DNA from: Larimichthys crocea
Taxonomy: Eukaryota; Chordata; Actinopteri; Sciaenidae
NCBI RefSeq assembly: GCF_000972845.2
Contig: NC_040016.1
Location: 18,998,098 to 19,062,097, forward strand
Length of the DNA stretch: 64,000 bases
Direction of reading: 5' to 3'
The first letter of the stretch is position 1; each line of letters begins with the position of its first letter. The translations under genes and the position numbers were made by a program. Shown in pieces: positions 13,203-24,357 of the stretch. The notes below the pieces were generated by a model that saw only the letters and a program-made list of their open reading frames with translations, did no database searches and was not told the origin of the DNA.

Positions 13203-13283
13203 AGGGAGGAGGAGGAGGAGGAGGAGGAGGAGGAGGTGGGAAGGGAAGTGAGAAAGCAAAGAAGAGGAGGAGGAGGAGGAGGA
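13203..13283. repeat. Interrupted (GGA)n purine tract
   Basis: Two GGA-rich blocks (about 13203-13235 and 13262-13283) separated by mixed purine sequence. Frames through it give artefactual Ser, Pro or Arg runs. Confidence 0.85.
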
Positions 13284-13470
13284 GAGGGGAGCAGAGCAAC
13301 AGAGACCAGGCATGCCGTCACAGTTGTCCGTTGTAACGGCGCACAGGCCCTTAGTCGCTGATCTAAGAAACACAACTCCTGGCTCACGCCCCCTCCTTAT
13401 CCCTCCCCGCTCTCTTTCTCTTCTCCGCCCTTTTTCCCTCCATCCTCCCTCCTCGCCGCTCGGCCTCTTG

Positions 13471-13477
<7 letters not shown>

Positions 13478-13506
<29 letters not shown>
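13478..13506. repeat. (CT)14 microsatellite
   Basis: CT run inside a long pyrimidine-rich stretch starting near 13390. Confidence 0.9.
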
Positions 13507-13509
<3 letters not shown>

Positions 13510-14583
13510 CTTTCGACAGCTCTGCGCTGCGGTTCGAGCGAGCGCTGGTTATTAACATACAGTTTGCATTAGTGGAACAGTGGCTAGACCTATTTGCTGG
13601 TAATGAGGATGGGAGGGGGGGGGGGCCGTGCTGTATAGTAACTTGTTTGACCTCTAGTGGCGGGGTCAAGTTCATCCTGAGGAGGTGTAACCCCCCACCA
13701 CCACCCACCTTCAGCCTAAACACATGACTGCACCGTGGGGGGAGGATGTCGGAAGGAGGAGGAGGAGGAGGAGGAGGAGTGCACCGAGGTGGCCCCCTCT
13801 TCATCCCAAATTTGAATCTCTCATCCCCTTCTCCGCTCTCTCCTTCCTCTCCCTTGTCCCCTCTCTTCCCACAGGGTTAATAGAAGGGGAAATTGATAGT
13901 TCTGTGTGGTAATTGTGGCTTTGAGAATTCTCTGTCTCCCACGGAGAAAGATGAGAGCAGCTGTACCAAAAGACAGGATGACGTGTTGTAAGAGAAAGAG
14001 AGGGAGAAATCTGGGGAGAGAGAGGCAGATGGAAGAGCAAATAGAGCCCCCCCCCCTCCTCCTCCTTCACCCCCTCTGCGCGGGGGTCTGATTGGTTGAT
14101 GAGAGAGCGCGTTGATTGGTCGATGATGAGCCGAGATCTCTGCGTAACTTTACTAGCCGGGGCTCTAATAATCATTCAATTCATTATCCAATCAGAAAGA
14201 CTCAGCACAGCGCTCCGTATCCTCACTGATTCTCCTTTTTTTAATTCTCCTTTTGAACCCCCCCCTTCCCTCCCTCTCCAATCCTCCCATACCTCCCAGA
14301 GGAGCCAGGGATGGACAGATGAGTGGAGCGCACTGTATCTGTTTGGTTCTGCTCTGCTGCTCGCTGAAGTAGAGAGAGACAAACTTATATTCCACCGATG
14401 CCGGCGCTGAATGGACTCTCTGCCTCCCTCTCTCCTTCAAGAGGGGCTTTTCTTTCCCAGGGGCAGAGCTTTATAATTAGTCTCCTTCCAGAAATAGAAA
14501 ACTAGTTTTCTGAGGTGAAGTCACTCTCTGATGTGTAGTCTTTAAAGCTGCAAATTCGAATTGATACAGAGCAGAGTAAAATC

Positions 14584-14586
<3 letters not shown>

Positions 14587-14632
<46 letters not shown>
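14587..14632. repeat. (TA)23 microsatellite
   Basis: Perfect TA run of 46 bp; it is self-complementary and could extrude as a cruciform. Confidence 0.95.
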
Positions 14633-14634
<2 letters not shown>

Positions 14635-16518
14635 CGTGAAAATCAATTTTCCCCGCGTTGTGCCACTTACTGGTGCCTGTTAATTTTTACAAAATAAAAA
14701 ATCTTTAAGGTTGCTAAATGAACTGACTGAGACATTTTGTCTCTGTACTAACGCCGACTTGTTTTAGTTTCTGCCTTTAGTTGTTTAGTCTCAACACAGG
14801 CCGCCCCAAGGCTGTCACCCAGGCAACGTTACATGCGTGCGCCCGTGTTGTCCTTATATTATTTCATTCTCTTTATTGTGTCGTGAAGAATTGTCACTGT
14901 ATTCATTTCTCCTTTTGACTTTATCTCTGCCTCGGTGCTGTTTTTCTGCCCTGTTTTTCCCACCTCTTGTTTCCTCCCCTTAAGCTCTCCCCCTCTCCTC
15001 TCCACTCCGCCTCCCCCCTCCTCTTTGCCGCTCTCCTTTTCTCTTCCCCTCTTCCCCTCCCCTCTCCTTTCGCTTTCTCTGTCCGTTAATGAGAATGTGT
15101 TAACGAGAAAGAAAGATCTATTGGGTATAGCACAATTTATCAGAAAGGCAGAGGTTTGGAAAGAAAAAAAAAAAAGGCGGCGGGCCCTTCAAAGAAGTCC
15201 TATTCTTGTGGTTGTGAATGTTTGATGAGACAGTGAAAAGTTCCCCCTCTAACGTCATGGTGTCTGAACAGAAGAGAACAGAACCGTTCTAATCATGCCG
15301 CACAGAAAAAATGACTTCCAACCCGATTTAATTAACTGATAAGAAACGGCTTCAAATTAATTTTTCAAGGATGTAAGATTTTGATTAAGAAACTCCTAAA
15401 AGAAATAGACGAATAATCAATTTTTTAATCAACTTACTCAAATGGTAACTGGTTAATATGATAATTCTAGCAATTAGGGCAAATATTGTCGAGCAGCAGT
15501 TTCTATGCATCCTGTTAAAGGAATTATAATATCTTTACATCTAATTATCATGGTTATTTAATTTTTTTGTATGGCTACCTCTCAATTTTACCATTCGTTT
15601 TTTTCATCTGCCATTACAGGGATAATGAAACGAGAAGTTGGAAAGTGTAATAAGATGAAACTTTTATAAGGGGCCGACCTGAATGGGGCTTTTCACGCAC
15701 CCTGATTAGATAGATATTTAGGAGAAGGGAAAGGGGAGTTGTTCAGAATGACATTATTTCTGCTGGTTTTACATGCAGAGCTGAGATGGATCTTTTTAGA
15801 TGTATGATTCTTTTCTTTCGTCAGCAGATTAAAGTAGCTAATAGCTCCTGGCTTCCGTGTGTGTGCGTCTCCTCTCTTATTCATAAGCAGGTAGGCCTGG
15901 CCGTGAATATGCTCGCCCCATTTCTAATCCGAAAAAGTTTGAAATCATCTATTCAGTCTGAAGAGAGAGAGAGAGAGAGATTCAGCTTTGATTGAAGGAA
16001 AGATCGTGCCGTTCACCTTCTAGTGGCCATAAGATGTGTATGTATGTGGGTACCTATGTGCATGTGTGTGTGCGTGCGTTTCCCTAATTGGACAGGTATT
16101 GTAGTGGAGGTGAAGAGGGGCCAGTTGAAGAGAGAGAGAGAGGAGGGAGGGGGGCACGGAGAAAGAGCTGGCAGGGGGTCCGGGGCTTTAGGAGAGCAGT
16201 AGTTCCTTACTTCAAAGAAGGCTTACCGAGTGGACAAACGCTAACCCCGCTCGCATACCTCTGCAAAACCACACACTCCACATTCACACACAGTGGCTCT
16301 TTTGCCTCTCATGAGATGAATATCCATCCCCTCTCACACTCCTCTCTCTCTCTCTCTCTCTCTGTGTCTCTGCTGTATCCCTCGCTCCCCGCACGCCGAA
16401 CATCAGTGGAGTCGTGCGTTCAGAGGGAAATATTGACAAAGCGTTTGGAGGGATAGAACGGTTCCTTTAATTATATGCTGCTCTTATGATGCATGGTGTT
16501 TCTGTCTGGCTGCTTCCT

Positions 16519-16519
<1 letters not shown>
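14633..16519. other. Gene-free intronic or flanking sequence
   Basis: No exon is supported. 14950-15080 is pyrimidine-rich; 15240-15720 is AT-rich and microsatellite-free with many ATTA/TAAT cores; 16339-16362 is a CT run. Confidence 0.6.

Positions 16520-16562
<43 letters not shown>
16520..16562. repeat. (CA)21 microsatellite
   Basis: Uninterrupted CA run. Confidence 0.95.
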
Positions 16563-16563
<1 letters not shown>

Positions 16564-16614
16564 GTGTGAATAGGTTCTTCTGTGCATAGAACCCGACCCC
16601 CCCCCCCCTCGTAT

Positions 16615-16865
16615 TGAGCGTTACATATTCAATTAGCAAAACGCATTAGCAAAAACTTGGCATTTGTTGTTGTTTTTTTTCCCCCCCCTCCTCGCTCAGA
16701 ATTAATGGTTTTGATATGCTAATTAGCGGGTAATTTAATTTCAAAAGGCCTCAATTAACGGCAGCGTTGTGGACACGAGGAAGTTAAGCAGCATAATCTA
16801 ATTTGCATTAGTAACGAGCAGGGAGTAATTAGTCTCTAATTAGCCACTTCAGACAGCACTTGTGT
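16615..16865. promoter_or_regulatory. Candidate conserved non-coding element with homeodomain and POU sites
   Basis: In about 250 bp there are repeated TAATTA/TTAATTA-type cores (GCTAATTAGCGGG, CTCTAATTAGCC), several CATTAG units and a perfect octamer ATTTGCAT (16801-16808), with no dinucleotide repeat apart from one T/C tract. This pattern resembles developmental enhancers near transcription factor genes. Function and conservation are inferred, not shown. Confidence 0.35.
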
Positions 16866-19800
16866 TTACTTTCCTAATGAAGTGGAGGGGCTTTTTTTTT
16901 TTTTTTTTTTTTTACATGGAAGCCTCTTTGCATGTGTGTGTGTGTGTGTGTGTCTGGTTTTGGGGGGGGCAGTGGCATATGGCTTACAGTTGGGCTCCAG
17001 TTACACACATGGGTACCCCCCCCCCCCTACATACACACAAACAAACACTGGCACACAGATGAACACACACAGGGTCAGACCCGGCTGTCTTATGTGTTTG
17101 GGCGCAGTAGTTTTCAGTCCATTGAAACATCTCTATGAGCTCGCTTACACATACCACGAGGGATTGATTGTGCGTTTGAGGGTTTTTTTTATTTTGATGA
17201 TAGCATTTCTCCTGGTATTATTATTATTTATTTTTTTTGTGCTGCAAGAGCTCGCAATATTTTCATATTTCCTTTTTTGTCTATCCAGGCACTTGCTGTA
17301 GTCTTTCCAGATTCTATATTTTTTTTGCATCTTGGGGTGTATAAACTTTGTTGTGTTTGAGTGATGACGTTACAAACCATAGTTGCTGGCCGACCTAATG
17401 CGTGGGTTTATTTCTGGGATACGGTTGACAACGTAGCAAAACAGAAAAAAAAAGCTTAGATAGATGGATAGATGGATAAACAGACAGCCCCGTGGTGCGC
17501 TGTGTTTTTATTCTTTTTCATTTCATATCTTCTTAAATGATTTTGGAGAAATATCCTGAACGGCGCTCAAGGAAAATAAAGCGCGCAAAATAAATACAAC
17601 TGTTTCTTGGATGAGCGTTCCAGTTGGAACTTTTCCATTCACAGCCATGTCAAAAACAAGTTGAAAACAACAGGCTTCCTCCTGGGCTTTTTTTTTTTTT
17701 TTTTTGGGGAAGAGAGATAGGGTGGAAGGGTTGCAGGGGGAGCAGCATAGCGGGGTTTTAGGGAAGGGGTGTGGTGTGGTGTGGGGGGGACAAGCAGCTG
17801 CCCTATTAGCCCAAATCTGTTGTTCAGAAGAGGTGGGAGGAGGGTGGAGCAACACCACTGAATTTCCACAAAGGAAAGCACACACTGTTTTCCTCACTTT
17901 GTGTGCAAAGAAGGCTATATTCTCCGATTATGCCACAAATGAACGTACGTTTAACCCCCATAACACCTCTTTGGGTTCAGATCTTGTTTTTTTTTTACCC
18001 ATAATCCCGTGCAAAAGGACAGAAGAGACCATTGGGACCCTATTAACTGACAGCCGCTCTGATGGGAAGGCATTTTTCTAAAAACCTTCTCTGGGAATAA
18101 TAAGAGAGGTCAGAAAGTTGGGCGACTTCCTGCTGCAAAGGGCAGGGTCAGAGCGCCGGTTGGCAGAAGCAGTCAGCACTCAGCGGACATGGCTCGCAAC
18201 ACACACACACACACATACAAACACACACACGCGCTGAACGGACGATAACCCGGAGTGTAGAACTTGTGTGATTTACACGCAACCAAGAGCAGAAGCTGGA
18301 GAGAATTCAATAAATATAATGAATGAAGGCGCTGCGGTGATTATGAGCCTGTTTCCAACGCTGACCTCTACCCATACTCACATATACCCAAATTTATAGC
18401 CACAAACATGCAGCGATATGCACACACACACACACACACAAACACTCACATACACATCCATAAATAGGCAACTGATTTACAAATGAGCTGACCTGTGTGT
18501 TGGCCTTGCTCTCAGATAGGCTCACACCCCCGCCAGGATGCATAAATCACAATGGACATGCATATGCATGAGCATCTGAGGAGGTGGGATAAGTGTGTGC
18601 GTGTGTGCGTGCATGTGCGTGCGTATGTGTGCGAACACCGGCCGGCAGCAGTGTTTGTATCGATCATTGAGGCTTAGTTAAGTGCCTTTTATTTCATTGA
18701 GTTAAAGTTAAGGGCCGTGGACAGGCCTCTCTCTCTCCAGTGCGTGTTGGTTTTGAATGGAGGGAAAAGAAAGACAGAGAAAGAAAGAAAGAGAAAGAAC
18801 TCTTAACTGTTCTTTCCCCCCCCTCTCTTTTTAGTGGCATCCAGGGATAGCACATCACATTAATGGAACCTAGATGACGTTTCATGTCTCTTCTCTCTCT
18901 GGAAGAAGTGGTTTTGGTGTTGGACCTTTGCCTGATGTGTGTATGTATGATGTGAGCTGCTTTAACCTCCTCTTGTTTTATGGACTTATACATGGCTCTG
19001 GATCTCACTGCTGCTAGATTAATTTACACACCACTCACACATGCTTGCCAAATCTCCCTCCGTCTCTCTCTCTCTCTCTCCTTCTCCCTGAAGACAGAGC
19101 AGAAATTGCCTGGTGAGGTAAATAAATTACTTCCATCGATTGCTGTAGTTGAAGAGTGACTTTATCACAGTTTGACTTGTCCAGATACAGATCAGCGTGT
19201 GACAGCATGTGTTTTTTTATAATGTGCCACTGTGTCTACGGCGTGTGTGTGTGTGTCGGACTTCATTTTCATGTGTTTGTGTGTGTGGGCTGCAGAAATC
19301 AGTGTAAAATCTACCTGATGGGTATCTCAATATATTAAAAGCTATTGCTGGAGCTACTGTATAGTCCATAAACTGTGTGTGTGTCAGTGTGCATGTGTGT
19401 GTGTGTGTGTTAGACCTCTAATTTGAAACAGACGGCTGTGTGCATATTGAAAAGCAGATGAATTAGGCTGCTTTTATTAAAGTGGGATCTTCTAGCCCAC
19501 CTTGTGTCCAGGTGGGTTGTTGGCTGATTGAGTTTATCTCTGCCTCGTTATCGATCAATGCCGGGCACTGATAGGAGCTGCAGATATATGACATCTTAAT
19601 ACAACTTACACTGATTGTGTAGGTTTTTATCTACATGTCATCTGTGTAAAAAAAAAAAAGTTTCGCCGCACCTTGCCCCGCGCCGCAGATGTCACTTCAT
19701 GGAAAGAGGTTAAAAGTTCAGCCGCAAAAAAACAAAACAAAAAAACATATCCATGCAGAATGTGTGTGTGTGTGTGTGTGTAGCAGTCTGGGACACATGC

Positions 19801-22232
19801 TGTTTTAATAGACGCTGTGCTGACGTTACTGCAGAGGCCAAGAAGCCACCGTTAAAAAAGAAAGGATTTGGAAAAAGAGCGAGAAAAGGCCTCATCTGTT
19901 TGCATTAAACAGTGGAAGAACTGACCAGTGAGGGAGCAAATGAGCGGCAGACGGCTAAAAGATATCTGCTTTTCTGGCTTATGGCGCTCGCTTCCACTTC
20001 TCTCTCCCCCCCCCCCCCCCTCCCTCGTTCGCTTCGTTTCTGTTCGGCCTAGATTGCTCAGCGAGCTCCTTCTTCTTCTTTTTTTTATTTTATATCACGT
20101 TTATTCCTCATGGAGATAAATGGTATTTGCCTTTTCTCTCTAACTAAACGTATCTATTAATAAGCTCCACTCTAGTTCTGCTACAGTAAGTCCTACTACA
20201 AAGTTTTTTTTTCTCTTTTTAAAAAGTCCAAAAGAAAAGTTCCAGAGCAAAACAGACCAAGAACAAAAATGGAAAAACATTTTTTTTAAATATTTTTTTT
20301 TAACTTTCAATTTTACACTTTAATAAATCGTCCTCGTGGTTTATCCTGACCAGTCTGTCTGTCATCTACACTATCAGGTTCTTTTCTGCATCGGATGCTC
20401 CTGATTCGAGAATTAATTAGGCAGCGCGGTGGCGTCAGGGTTGGGATTTTGGGTTTGTTCGCTTGCTATTTTAGTAGCTAATTACTGAGGGGGAGAGTGT
20501 TAATTGGAATTCTCTTAGATAATGTGAACTCCTCTTCCCCTTTTCTCCACCGCCTCCACTAGAGTTTAATAGAAAACCACAGCACTTAATAGACCTCTCC
20601 CTCTCAGTCTGTTATTTTTTTTAGTTTTTGTTTTATATAATTCTTTTATTTTTTTTAAATTCTGTTTTGATGTCTCTGACAGCAGCTCAGCTGATGCCCG
20701 ATGGGACACGAGATGTTTGTAGTCATGCCTGTCGTGGTGGCGTGAGCCGTGCTCGGATGGAGTGACATGCAGTAATCCTCTCAGACTTGGATATCGACTG
20801 CTTTTTTCTGCCCTGTTACTTTTCACAGAGGACAAAATTACAGAGACAGAGAGAGCTCGGTGATCGCACAGGGAGAAATAAGCAAAGGACAGAAGGGTAT
20901 ATGTTAGAGAGGGGGGAACAGAAAAAGAAAGGTGCTTCGTTCACGTTTGTTGCATTTAAATTCTTGTAATGAGAAACATGAATTTGATCATCTTGCACAA
21001 TCTTTTTATGCATTTATTTTATGCTTAACTTTTGTTGCACGGATAATGAACCAAACTGGCCTAACCTGCATTTTGACTTTGCACTTTTTCCACAGCCTGG
21101 GGCGCCAAAATGCTAATTCAGTGGTGCGTAAGTAAGTAAGGGAGGATAAAAACACAAAAAAAGTGAGTTTTAATTTTTAGAGAATATTCAAAATGAAACA
21201 ATAGTTGCATTTGGATGTTGTTATAATTGGAACGAACCGGCTGACTAGATAAACAGACTCTGGTTGCTGGCGTAGGAGCACACACTTGGGGGTCTTTTCA
21301 TATCTGCGCTCTGTTTAAAAATTAAACTGCTAACCGGCATAAAGCAGGGAGGGAACAAAATTAATATACAGCGAGAGACGACTAATCAGAGATCTGTGGT
21401 TTCGTTGTAATTCCTCTGCCCGACCTAAACATGTGACAAAAACATTATTTAACATCTTTACCTCCTTTGCAGCCACTCAGAAAAGGCTTGACGCGCGCAC
21501 AGGCGACCGTACAGTGTTTTAATATCACTGTTTGTGTATTCTAATCCTGACACCACTTGAAATATAATTCCTTCCCCTATTTTAAATCATGGATGTGAAA
21601 TTGCATTAAGGCAGGAGTGTGTGGGCATGAAAGCAGGGATGTTAAATGGACACATGAATGCAGGGTTGAATCCTAACCTATTAAGTACTTTCCTTATTAT
21701 TTCTGAAAGTGGAGCGTGATAATTAGTTTGGTGGAAATCCTATAGCGGGGTGGAGGTATGGGTCTCAATAGTTGAGCCAAATTAATTTCTTCTGTCACCT
21801 TGAGCATATGTTCCTCTTAATAGGTTTAATTTATTTCACGGTGATTATCTTTTTTTTTTTCTTCTTCTTCTTTTTTTGTGTTAACCACTTGTCCGTGATG
21901 CACATATCCACGTCAAAAACCACTTCAACCTCCCGCACATGTGAATGGTACATATTCCTACCTAAATATGATAGAGCTGCGCGGCGTCATTACCGCCAGG
22001 CTCCTGAGTCCGTGTGATCTGAGAGATGGCACTGTGCCGTTTTCCCAGGGGTCCCTGCTGCTGCTGCTGCGGCCCACTTGTCATGTGATCCATGTGTCTG
22101 GCTAAGAGCTCCGCTTTTTTTTTTTTCTCAGGAGTCACTCCAAGTCTTTTTAGTCCTAAAAGTTAACAATCGTTCCTGATGTTAAATCCATCAGGAACCT
22201 CCATGTGCCACGAGGTCGCTTTAATAATCTCC

Positions 22233-22234
<2 letters not shown>
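16866..22234. other. Gene-free intronic or flanking sequence
   Basis: No exon is supported. Contains T runs (16891-16913 and 17690-17705), short GT/CA tracts (16935-16953, 18421-18440, 19765-19781), a CG-interspersed TG stretch at 18594-18632, C runs (17018-17028, 20007-20020) and an AT-rich segment at 20400-20540 with AATTAATTAGG and GCTAATTACTG. Confidence 0.6.

Positions 22235-22264
<30 letters not shown>
22235..22264. repeat. (TG)15 microsatellite
   Basis: Uninterrupted TG run. Confidence 0.9.
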
Positions 22265-22267
<3 letters not shown>

Positions 22268-22419
22268 AGGTTAGGTTGGACCATGGGAAAGTGGCATACC
22301 TGAGAGGATTAGAGTGATTCCCAAGGACACTTTGCGTGGGACAATATTCAAATATTCATTTCTTGTAAATTCAAGCACTTTGCCATTTTGTAACACCTTA
22401 CACATCCTGAGCCTTTCAG

Positions 22420-22422
<3 letters not shown>

Positions 22423-22468
<46 letters not shown>
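22423..22468. repeat. (TG)23 microsatellite
   Basis: Uninterrupted TG run, second of three in 410 bp. Confidence 0.95.
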
Positions 22469-22475
<7 letters not shown>

Positions 22476-22594
22476 CCACCACCTCAGTGTGTATGGTTTG
22501 TTTTTGATCTAGCAGGAATAACTCTAGTTGCCTTGTCTGGTTTCACCTTACACCAGTAAATTACACCCAATCACTAAAATTGCTTCCTATAGAC

Positions 22595-22641
22595 TGTGTG
22601 TGTGTGTGTGTGTGTGTGTCTGTGTGTGTGTGTGTGTGTGT
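22595..22641. repeat. (TG)n microsatellite with one TC interruption
   Basis: TG run broken once at about 22620. Confidence 0.95.
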
Positions 22642-23103
22642 TTGCTTGCACGTGCATTAATTCATTGTTGACATCATCTCGCAGAGATGTACTCAATGTC
22701 AGCTTTGATTAGACTGAATGAAGTCCAACTGTTTTTGTGTTTTCGTCATTTAGGGGAAGTAAAATGGAAATGCAGCTGTTTTCTGTGTGTGAGTGTGTGT
22801 GTGTCTCTCTCTCTCTCTGTACTCATGAATGTGTGTGTGCGTGCATGCATGTCGGCAGAAATTGCTGTGTTGTGTTGTGTGTGTGGCGGTGAGTGCGTAA
22901 GAGTGGTTGTCAGCTGGTAAGCAGTAAAGGCACGCCGCGTTGTGAAGCTGAAGTCTCGGTTTTCATCCGAGCAGCTCCAGTAAGGGAAGCTTGATGGGAC
23001 AAAACTCAGACGGAGAAGCTGTAGTCTGCCAATTAGTGCACCAGATGTCAGTTATTGTTGGACTAGGATTATGGCAATAACAGCAATTGGCCAACGGTTA
23101 TGA

Positions 23104-23142
23104 GCGCGCGCGCGTGTGTGTGTCTGTGTGTGTCTGTGTGTG
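23104..23142. repeat. (CG)n(TG)n alternating purine-pyrimidine tract
   Basis: A run of alternating C/G passes directly into TG with single C interruptions; classical Z-DNA-forming composition. Confidence 0.9.
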
Positions 23143-23363
23143 TAAAGTGAACTAACTCCACTGTGATAGATTTTAAACAATCTTCTTTTGGGACTTGCTC
23201 CTTTCTTTATTACACATCTGGCACCTGCAGTGTTTTTCAGAATTCTGTCTCCCTCTTTCTCCTTCTCTGTGTAGTTTTTCAGCATTTTGGAAATGTAAAC
23301 ACTTCTAAAATACATCCAGATGTTACCAGCTGTGCGCCGCCACCACAAACACTGGGCAGGGGA

Positions 23364-23408
23364 GTGTGTGCGTGCGCGTGTGCGTGCGTGTGTGTGCGCA
23401 CGCGCGCC
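23364..23408. repeat. Alternating purine-pyrimidine TG/CG tract
   Basis: TG and CG steps alternate and end in GCGCACGCGCGCC; second of three similar tracts. Confidence 0.9.
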
Positions 23409-23528
23409 TCAAAGACTCCCTTCCCAACTATTCACTCTCAGACAGGAGAAGAAAAAAAAATGATTGCTTGATTTTGTCGTATATCTCTGCTTCTTTGTCT
23501 GTGTGTGAGCAGGTTTTCAAATGTGGTT

Positions 23529-23568
23529 TGTGCGCACGTGTGTGTGTGTGCGTGTGTGCGTGCGCGCA
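23529..23568. repeat. Alternating purine-pyrimidine TG/CG tract
   Basis: Contains TGCGCACGTG, a TG run and GTGCGTGCGCGCAC; third of three similar tracts. Confidence 0.9.
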
Positions 23569-23749
23569 CTGAATGAGACTATTGTAGTTGTTAAAAGTTG
23601 CTGCGGGCTAATACTGGCCGAATTAAAGGCGCTATTAAATGCAGAGAAGTCCTAACTGATTCAGTGTGACAAAGACAGCGATTTTATAAAAACATTGACC
23701 TTATGTTTGCCCTATTATCTCTTCTTTCCGTCGCCTCCTCTCCCGATCT

Positions 23750-23750
<1 letters not shown>

Positions 23751-23781
<31 letters not shown>
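23751..23781. repeat. (AC)15 microsatellite
   Basis: Uninterrupted AC run. Confidence 0.9.
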
Positions 23782-23782
<1 letters not shown>

Positions 23783-23937
23783 AAGTAAAGCGAGACTAGT
23801 GTCTTTTTATGGCAAAGCTCCATTTAGATTTGTCATTACAAGAGACTGGACGGAGTTCAACCACTCTGTAGGCGAAGTTAAGAAAGGTCTAATTGTGAGG
23901 TGAATGGTGTTAATGTTTGTTTATGAAATGCCCTTTA

Positions 23938-23938
<1 letters not shown>

Positions 23939-23979
<41 letters not shown>
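23939..23979. repeat. (CA)20 microsatellite
   Basis: Uninterrupted CA run; a TG run follows at 24153-24176 and another CA run at 24325-24354. Confidence 0.95.
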
Positions 23980-23981
<2 letters not shown>

Positions 23982-24320
23982 ACTTGGTTAAGTTCTAATT
24001 AGCAGATGTACTTACCTGCCATAATGATATGATATTATTACTGGTATTATCCTCCCTGTCACTTTCACACATGCTCTGATGCACGCACTTTTCAACAGGT
24101 GAACACATTTAAATGTCAGCCTGTTCGAGACGTATCGGCATACTGGATATCTGTGTGTGTGTGTGTGTGTGTGTGCATGGTGTGTGTGTGTGAGCAAGTA
24201 TTTGTTTATGCACCATGGCCATGCTGAAACCTCGCTCCTTAGGGAGTAATTACAGAAGAGGTTTTCTGGCCCTTTTCTCTCATTAGTGTGAATATGGAGA
24301 GAAATGGTGGAGTTAGCATG

Positions 24321-24324
<4 letters not shown>

Positions 24325-24354
<30 letters not shown>
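24325..24354. repeat. (CA)15 microsatellite
   Basis: Uninterrupted CA run, then AAACACACACAGAGG. Confidence 0.9.

Positions 24355-24357
<3 letters not shown>

Larger units (their letters stand above)
9237..14586. other. Gene-free 5' flank or intron sequence
   Basis: No exon is supported. It contains an AT-rich piece at 9240-9560 with an octamer ATTTGCAT at 9379-9386, a short tandem duplication at 9622-9651, TG/CA tracts at 10190-10211, 10598-10628, 11232-11263 and 11898-11934, C/T-rich stretches near 10725-10850 and 12040-12160, and GGA tracts near 13203-13283 and 13757-13780. Confidence 0.6.

Noticed and set aside
12930..13387. Overlapping minus-strand frames rich in Ser, Pro and Leu
   Set aside because: Composition comes from GGA/TCC simple sequence read in three frames.
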